Positions 61,058-64,000 of a stretch of DNA of 64,000 nt are shown here, piece after piece; within the stretch, counting starts at the first letter, position 1, and every line of letters starts with the position of its first letter. Source of the DNA: Bombella intestini (lineage in GTDB: Bacteria > Pseudomonadota > Alphaproteobacteria > Acetobacterales > Acetobacteraceae); assembly GCF_002003665.1 (NCBI RefSeq), contig NZ_JATM01000001.1:1-64000 (forward strand), read 5' to 3'. The translations under genes and the position numbers were made by a program. Under the pieces are notes generated by a model. The model did not search any database. It saw only the letters and a list, made by a program, of their open reading frames with translations, and was not told where the DNA came from.

Positions 61058-62508
61058 GTTGACCTCTTGTAAATAGGCCGGAGAAGAACAGACAGACAGG
61101 CTATCCCGATGCCAGTTGCTAGGGCATCCACAGCACTGAAGAGGAGGGGACGGCCTGTGTGAAAGGGGCGTGTCAGCAGGTCTAGGCCTGTGGTGCCTAC
61201 CCCCAGTATAGCCAAGAGGGCAAGTTGCCATGTAGCAGCGCAGCGGGACACGCAGGCATGGAGTAGGGAGAGGCCCCAGAGGCCAAAGAACAGACTTTCT
61301 TCCCATAAGAGAGAGGGAAGATCAGAAGGTGCCGGCAGGCGTGTACTCCAGAACAAGGCCAGCGTTGCTAGAGGCAGCCCCACAATGGTGGCGGTGGTGA
61401 GGGCGGAATAGCCCTGCTGAAGACTTCGTTGGGCTAGGGAAATCGTGGAAAGATGGATGATGCTGTTTTGTTCCGATTGAAGAAAAAGGATCATACCGGA
61501 ACCGATGATGATGCAGCCTAGTAGGCCGCTGAAACAGTAGAACCATCGTGTCGCCAGCCCCGCCCAGCGCAGATTATGCAGCCCTAGGACAACACTGTGG
61601 AGGGTGGGGCAAAGGGAGCGGGCGGGTATGGTGGTATGTGTGGCGGTTAGAGCCTGACGCTGGAGGCAGAAATGTAAGTTGTCCGGCGCATAAAGGCTGA
61701 GGTCGTGGCCTGTTTGCATAAAGAAGCCCTCGGCCACGGTGCCCCATTGCTGCTGTCCGGCTCTAGCCAATGTGGGCAGGGTGTCCGCAGGGATGGAGAG
61801 AGGAGCGGCACTCTGGGCCTGATGACGGCTGGCATGGCCGGGTGGATGATGTGGGGGGCTGGCAAGCTGAAAAAGCTTTTGTGCCTGTAGAACTGTACCT
61901 GACAACCCAATGACAAACAGGATGGGCAAGCTAAGTGTTCCACCCAGTAGGTGGAGGTCTAACCAGCGACGCTGACGGGCAGCGTGGGGGCGGAAGAGCA
62001 GCAGGTCCGGCAGAAAACGGCGGAGCTGGAGCCAGAGGCCAGTGAGCAATGTGGCGAGCAACGCAGTGCCAGCGACTACTATCACGACCTGCCCCCACGG
62101 GGTGGGTAAGTAGAGGTGGCTATGCAGAGTAACGAAAAAAGTACCACCGGGAACGTCTCTGCTGGGCAGAGGGAGGCCGGTATCGGGCGCAAGGGCAGGG
62201 CCAAGGAATATATGGCCGTCATAATGCCAGAGACGGAAAACGGGGTCTCGGGGAGAGGGCAGCCTTAGAAAGGTAAAATGGCCTGCGTTAAGCTGTTCTT
62301 TTAGCCTCCGTCCGGCTTCGGTTAGGCCGGATGAGGTCATGGAAGGTAAGGGGGCGTGTAGAGTCGTGCTAGGTTGCATCCAGTCCTGTATTTCGGGTGA
62401 AAAACAGGCCAGAGAGCCGGTGAAGCAGAGGATGAAGAGGAAGACTCCAGCCGGGAAGCCAATCCAGCGATGGAAAAGACGCAGGATGGAACGGAGGCTG
62501 GGGGACAT
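61054..62508 (-). CDS. PepSY-associated transmembrane protein, probable iron-uptake reductase
   Basis: Membrane protein of the PepSY_TM family, whose members sit beside siderophore receptors and are thought to reduce ferric siderophores in the periplasm. Seen: the first membrane segment FHRWIGFPAGVFLFILCFTGSL, the periplasmic region with the motif LHSHLYLPTPWG, then VVAGTALLATLLTGLWL, and LDLHLLGGTLSLPILFVIGLSG, with paired histidines suitable for heme. 484 residues with several further C-terminal spans. It faces the TonB receptor gene across a 202-bp region with Fur-box-like sites. Confidence 0.87.
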   Translation of the reverse strand: MSPSLRSILRLFHRWIGFPAGVFLFILCFTGSLACFSPEIQDWMQPSTTLHAPLPSMTSSGLTEAGRRLKEQLNAGHFTFLRLPSPRDPVFRLWHYDGHIFLGPALAPDTGLPLPSRDVPGGTFFVTLHSHLYLPTPWGQVVIVVAGTALLATLLTGLWLQLRRFLPDLLLFRPHAARQRRWLDLHLLGGTLSLPILFVIGLSGTVLQAQKLFQLASPPHHPPGHASRHQAQSAAPLSIPADTLPTLARAGQQQWGTVAEGFFMQTGHDLSLYAPDNLHFCLQRQALTATHTTIPARSLCPTLHSVVLGLHNLRWAGLATRWFYCFSGLLGCIIIGSGMILFLQSEQNSIIHLSTISLAQRSLQQGYSALTTATIVGLPLATLALFWSTRLPAPSDLPSLLWEESLFFGLWGLSLLHACVSRCAATWQLALLAILGVGTTGLDLLTRPFHTGRPLLFSAVDALATGIGIACLSVLLRPIYKRST

Positions 62509-62524
62509 ACGGGTACGGCATCTT

Positions 62525-62543
62525 AATATTAATAATTATTCTC
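62525..62543 (-). promoter_or_regulatory. Fur-box-like site upstream of the PepSY gene
   Basis: On the minus strand GAGAATAATTATTAATATT matches the Fur consensus at 13 of 19 positions, about 17 bp upstream of the PepSY start. The match is moderate in an AT-rich region, but the neighbouring genes make iron control plausible. Confidence 0.45.
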
Positions 62544-62643
62544 ATTTCCTACTGTTCGTTGAGGCGGCTGTAAATGGGAAAGCTGCGAAATGGGGAAAAA
62601 TGCAATAAAGATAAAAATATTACGTCTTTTTTATGGAAAGTTA

Positions 62644-62671
62644 TTGAGAATAATTTTCATTAACATATAAG
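62644..62671 (+). promoter_or_regulatory. Promoter of the TonB-dependent receptor
   Basis: TTGAGA (62644-62649), 16-base spacer, TATAAG (62666-62671), 39 bp before the receptor ATG. The spacer is covered by a Fur-box-like site, the classic layout for iron-repressed promoters. Confidence 0.6.
62646..62664 (+). promoter_or_regulatory. Fur-box-like site over the receptor promoter
   Basis: GAGAATAATTTTCATTAAC matches the Fur consensus GATAATGATAATCATTATC at 14 of 19 positions and lies between the -35 and -10 hexamers of the receptor promoter. Repression by iron-loaded Fur would block polymerase directly. Confidence 0.6.
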
Positions 62672-62710
62672 ACATCGCTCATTCAGTCTTGCAATTCAGG
62701 ATGGGCATAT

Positions 62711-64000
62711 ATGGCTATCTCTTTTCGTTTTTCTTGCAGAACCGCCGGTCTCTGGTGCCTGCTGGCAGGCAGTACACTGGCCGGGAATCCTGTCTGGGCT
62801 GCCGGAGATGAAGGAGGAGAACACTCTGTAAAAGGTCCAATAAAACTGTCTGATCGGCAGGGCGAGAAGACTGACGCCCGTAAGAAGGCAGAAGCCCCTA
62901 GGGAGACCATACTCGTCAAGGCACGGCGGCGGGAGCGGATGGAAGTGAAGCTAGGGGGGCAAGCTGGTGTCCTCGGCAACAAGAAGGGGTTGGACCTCCC
63001 CTTCAATTTGCGCAGTTACACGTCCAGCATGATCTTGAACCAGCAGTCCCAGACATTGGGGCAGGTGCTTCAGAACGATCCTTCCGTACGGACGACCTAT
63101 GGTTACGGCAATTTCTCAGAGACCTTCATCATCCGTGGATTGCCAGTTTATGGGGATGATGTGGCCATCAATGGGCTGTATGGGATTAGCCCCCGACAGC
63201 TGATTTCTCCCCAGCTTTATGATTCAGTGCAGGTTCTGAATGGGGCTAGTGCTTTTATTAACGGCGCTGCACCGGGGGGAACGTCTGTCGGTGGGAATAT
63301 CAATCTCCAGTTTAAACATGCTGAGAGCGAACCAGTTGCACGACTGACAGGGGATTACACCAGCAAAGGCCAAGGCGGGGGTAGCCTAGATGTAGGGCGT
63401 CGTTTTGGTAAGGATGATCAGTTCGGTATCCGCTTTAATGCGGCTGGGATGGATGGGCAGACATCCATTTCTGGCGAGCGGCGCCATTCCGTTGCGCTGG
63501 GGCTTGATACGGACTGGCATAATGACAATACCCGCATCAGTCTCGACATCAATTATCAGAACCAGAATGTCCAGCAGGGGCGTGGCTCTGTCGTTCTGAA
63601 TTCCGGTCTGACGACTGTTCCCCGCCCCACAAGACCGGGCCATAATTGGAGCCAAGGCTGGAGCTATGAAGACATGCATTATGTCTTCGGCCTGTTGAAT
63701 GTTGAACATGACCTGAACAGCCACGTCACGCTCTACGGCAGTTTCGGTGGCATGACCGGTCATGAGGAAGGAAATTACGATACTGTTTATGTCTCAGACG
63801 GACGGACAGGTGATGGCTTTGGCTACGGGTCATACATTCCGTATCAGCAGACTAACGAAAGTACCCGCGGCGGTGTTCGTGCCCATTTCAGAACAGGCTT
63901 CCTGAAACATGAGGTCAATGCTGGTGGATCGGCCCTTTGGTCAGAGGCTTCTACGGGCTATGCGGGCGGTTACCTCGGCAGTACGAATATTTATAGCCCC
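62711..64000 (+). CDS. TonB-dependent siderophore receptor, N-terminal part
   Basis: Outer-membrane receptor for ferric siderophore uptake, energised by TonB. It runs off the window; 430 residues are present. Signal peptide about 1-30 (ending NPVWAAGD), then a charged linker, then the plug domain with the siderophore-receptor order QTLGQVLQNDPSVRTTYGYG, ETFIIRGLPVYGDDVAINGL, VQVLNGASAFINGAAPGG and VGGNINLQFK. Barrel strands follow (DVGRRFGKDDQFGIRFNAAG onward). Start ATG 62711, preceded by AGGA nine bases upstream. The substrate cannot be told; a ferrichrome- or coprogen-type siderophore is possible. No N-terminal signalling domain, so no sigma/anti-sigma regulation is expected; Fur control is likely. 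Confidence 0.9.
   Translation, partial: MAISFRFSCRTAGLWCLLAGSTLAGNPVWAAGDEGGEHSVKGPIKLSDRQGEKTDARKKAEAPRETILVKARRRERMEVKLGGQAGVLGNKKGLDLPFNLRSYTSSMILNQQSQTLGQVLQNDPSVRTTYGYGNFSETFIIRGLPVYGDDVAINGLYGISPRQLISPQLYDSVQVLNGASAFINGAAPGGTSVGGNINLQFKHAESEPVARLTGDYTSKGQGGGSLDVGRRFGKDDQFGIRFNAAGMDGQTSISGERRHSVALGLDTDWHNDNTRISLDINYQNQNVQQGRGSVVLNSGLTTVPRPTRPGHNWSQGWSYEDMHYVFGLLNVEHDLNSHVTLYGSFGGMTGHEEGNYDTVYVSDGRTGDGFGYGSYIPYQQTNESTRGGVRAHFRTGFLKHEVNAGGSALWSEASTGYAGGYLGSTNIYSP

Noticed and set aside
61058-61306. N-terminal extension of the propeller gene into the PepSY gene
   Set aside because: The 83 extra residues are out-of-frame PepSY sequence with many Pro, Cys and Arg; ATG 61057 has a good ribosome-binding site and an ATGA overlap.
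63386-63763. Minus-strand frame opposite the TonB receptor
   Set aside because: The plus strand encodes recognisable receptor barrel sequence over the whole interval.
1-64000. Search by eye for CRISPR arrays, insertion sequences, phage genes and rRNA
   Set aside because: No regularly spaced repeats, transposase, integrase or rRNA sequence was found; the only RNA gene supported is tRNA-Leu.

Overview
The window is a 64 kb, gene-dense stretch of an alphaproteobacterial chromosome, most likely from an acetic acid bacterium (Acetobacteraceae). The gene orders point there: rsh-acpS-lepB-rnc-era, the pyrH-frr-uppS-cdsA-dxr-rseP-bamA-ompH-lpxD-fabZ-lpxA-lpxI envelope cluster, rpmH-rnpA-yidD-yidC-engB-argB-dapD-dapE, and heme O synthase beside a cytochrome oxidase subunit I-like gene. 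Nectar- or insect-associated relatives such as Bombella, Saccharibacter or Gluconobacter are possible, but the genus cannot be fixed from the sequence alone. I see no insertion sequence, prophage, CRISPR array or rRNA operon; one tRNA gene is present.

Layout. 1-8.6 kb (+): tail of the (p)ppGpp synthetase/hydrolase, then acpS, lepB, rnc, era, pyrH, frr, uppS, cdsA, dxr, rseP. 8.7-15.7 kb (+): bamA, a Skp/OmpH-like chaperone and lipid A genes. 15.7-22.6 kb (+): gloA, the rpmH-rnpA-yidD-yidC-engB block, argB, dapD and dapE, ending in a strong terminator. 22.6-24.4 kb (+): a ClC-type channel/antiporter with CBS domains. 24.4-27.1 kb (-): an AGE-family sugar isomerase and hldE. 27.2-28.1 kb (+): a sulfotransferase on an AT-rich islet. 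28.1-30.4 kb (-): truA, fmt, def. 30.6-31.3 kb (+): a small heat-shock protein and a DUF1150 protein. 31.3-35.7 kb (-): lptB, lptA, lptC, kdsD, rnd, preceded by tRNA-Leu(CAG). 36.2-45.6 kb (+): gltD, gltB, an M3 oligopeptidase and an ABC1/UbiB kinase. 46.2-54.4 kb (+): uvrB, an aldose 1-epimerase-like gene, greB, gshB, pmtA, a degenerate oxidase subunit I-like gene, ctaB and a 36-residue membrane protein. 54.5-59.7 kb (-): a Tim44-like protein, pmbA, an M16 peptidase and thrC. 59.7-64 kb: a divergent, apparently Fur-controlled iron locus.

How the genes work together. Most of the window is housekeeping: envelope construction (isoprenoid and phospholipid precursors, BamA, lipid A, heptose and Kdo precursors, Lpt transport), protein processing (LepB, YidC, Def/Fmt, proteases) and nitrogen or amino-acid metabolism (GOGAT, ArgB, DapD/E, ThrC).

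The least conventional part is the last 4.5 kb. A TonB-dependent receptor (+) faces a PepSY membrane protein (-) across an intergenic region with two Fur-box-like sites. The PepSY gene overlaps an ORF that joins a DUF3325-like membrane module in frame to a periplasmic beta-propeller resembling the major royal jelly protein/yellow family. Other points worth attention are the oxidase subunit I-like protein lacking copper-site histidines, a basic Arg/Gly-rich insertion in RNase III, the sulfotransferase islet with an upstream G8 tract, and a good Fur-box match upstream of gltDB.
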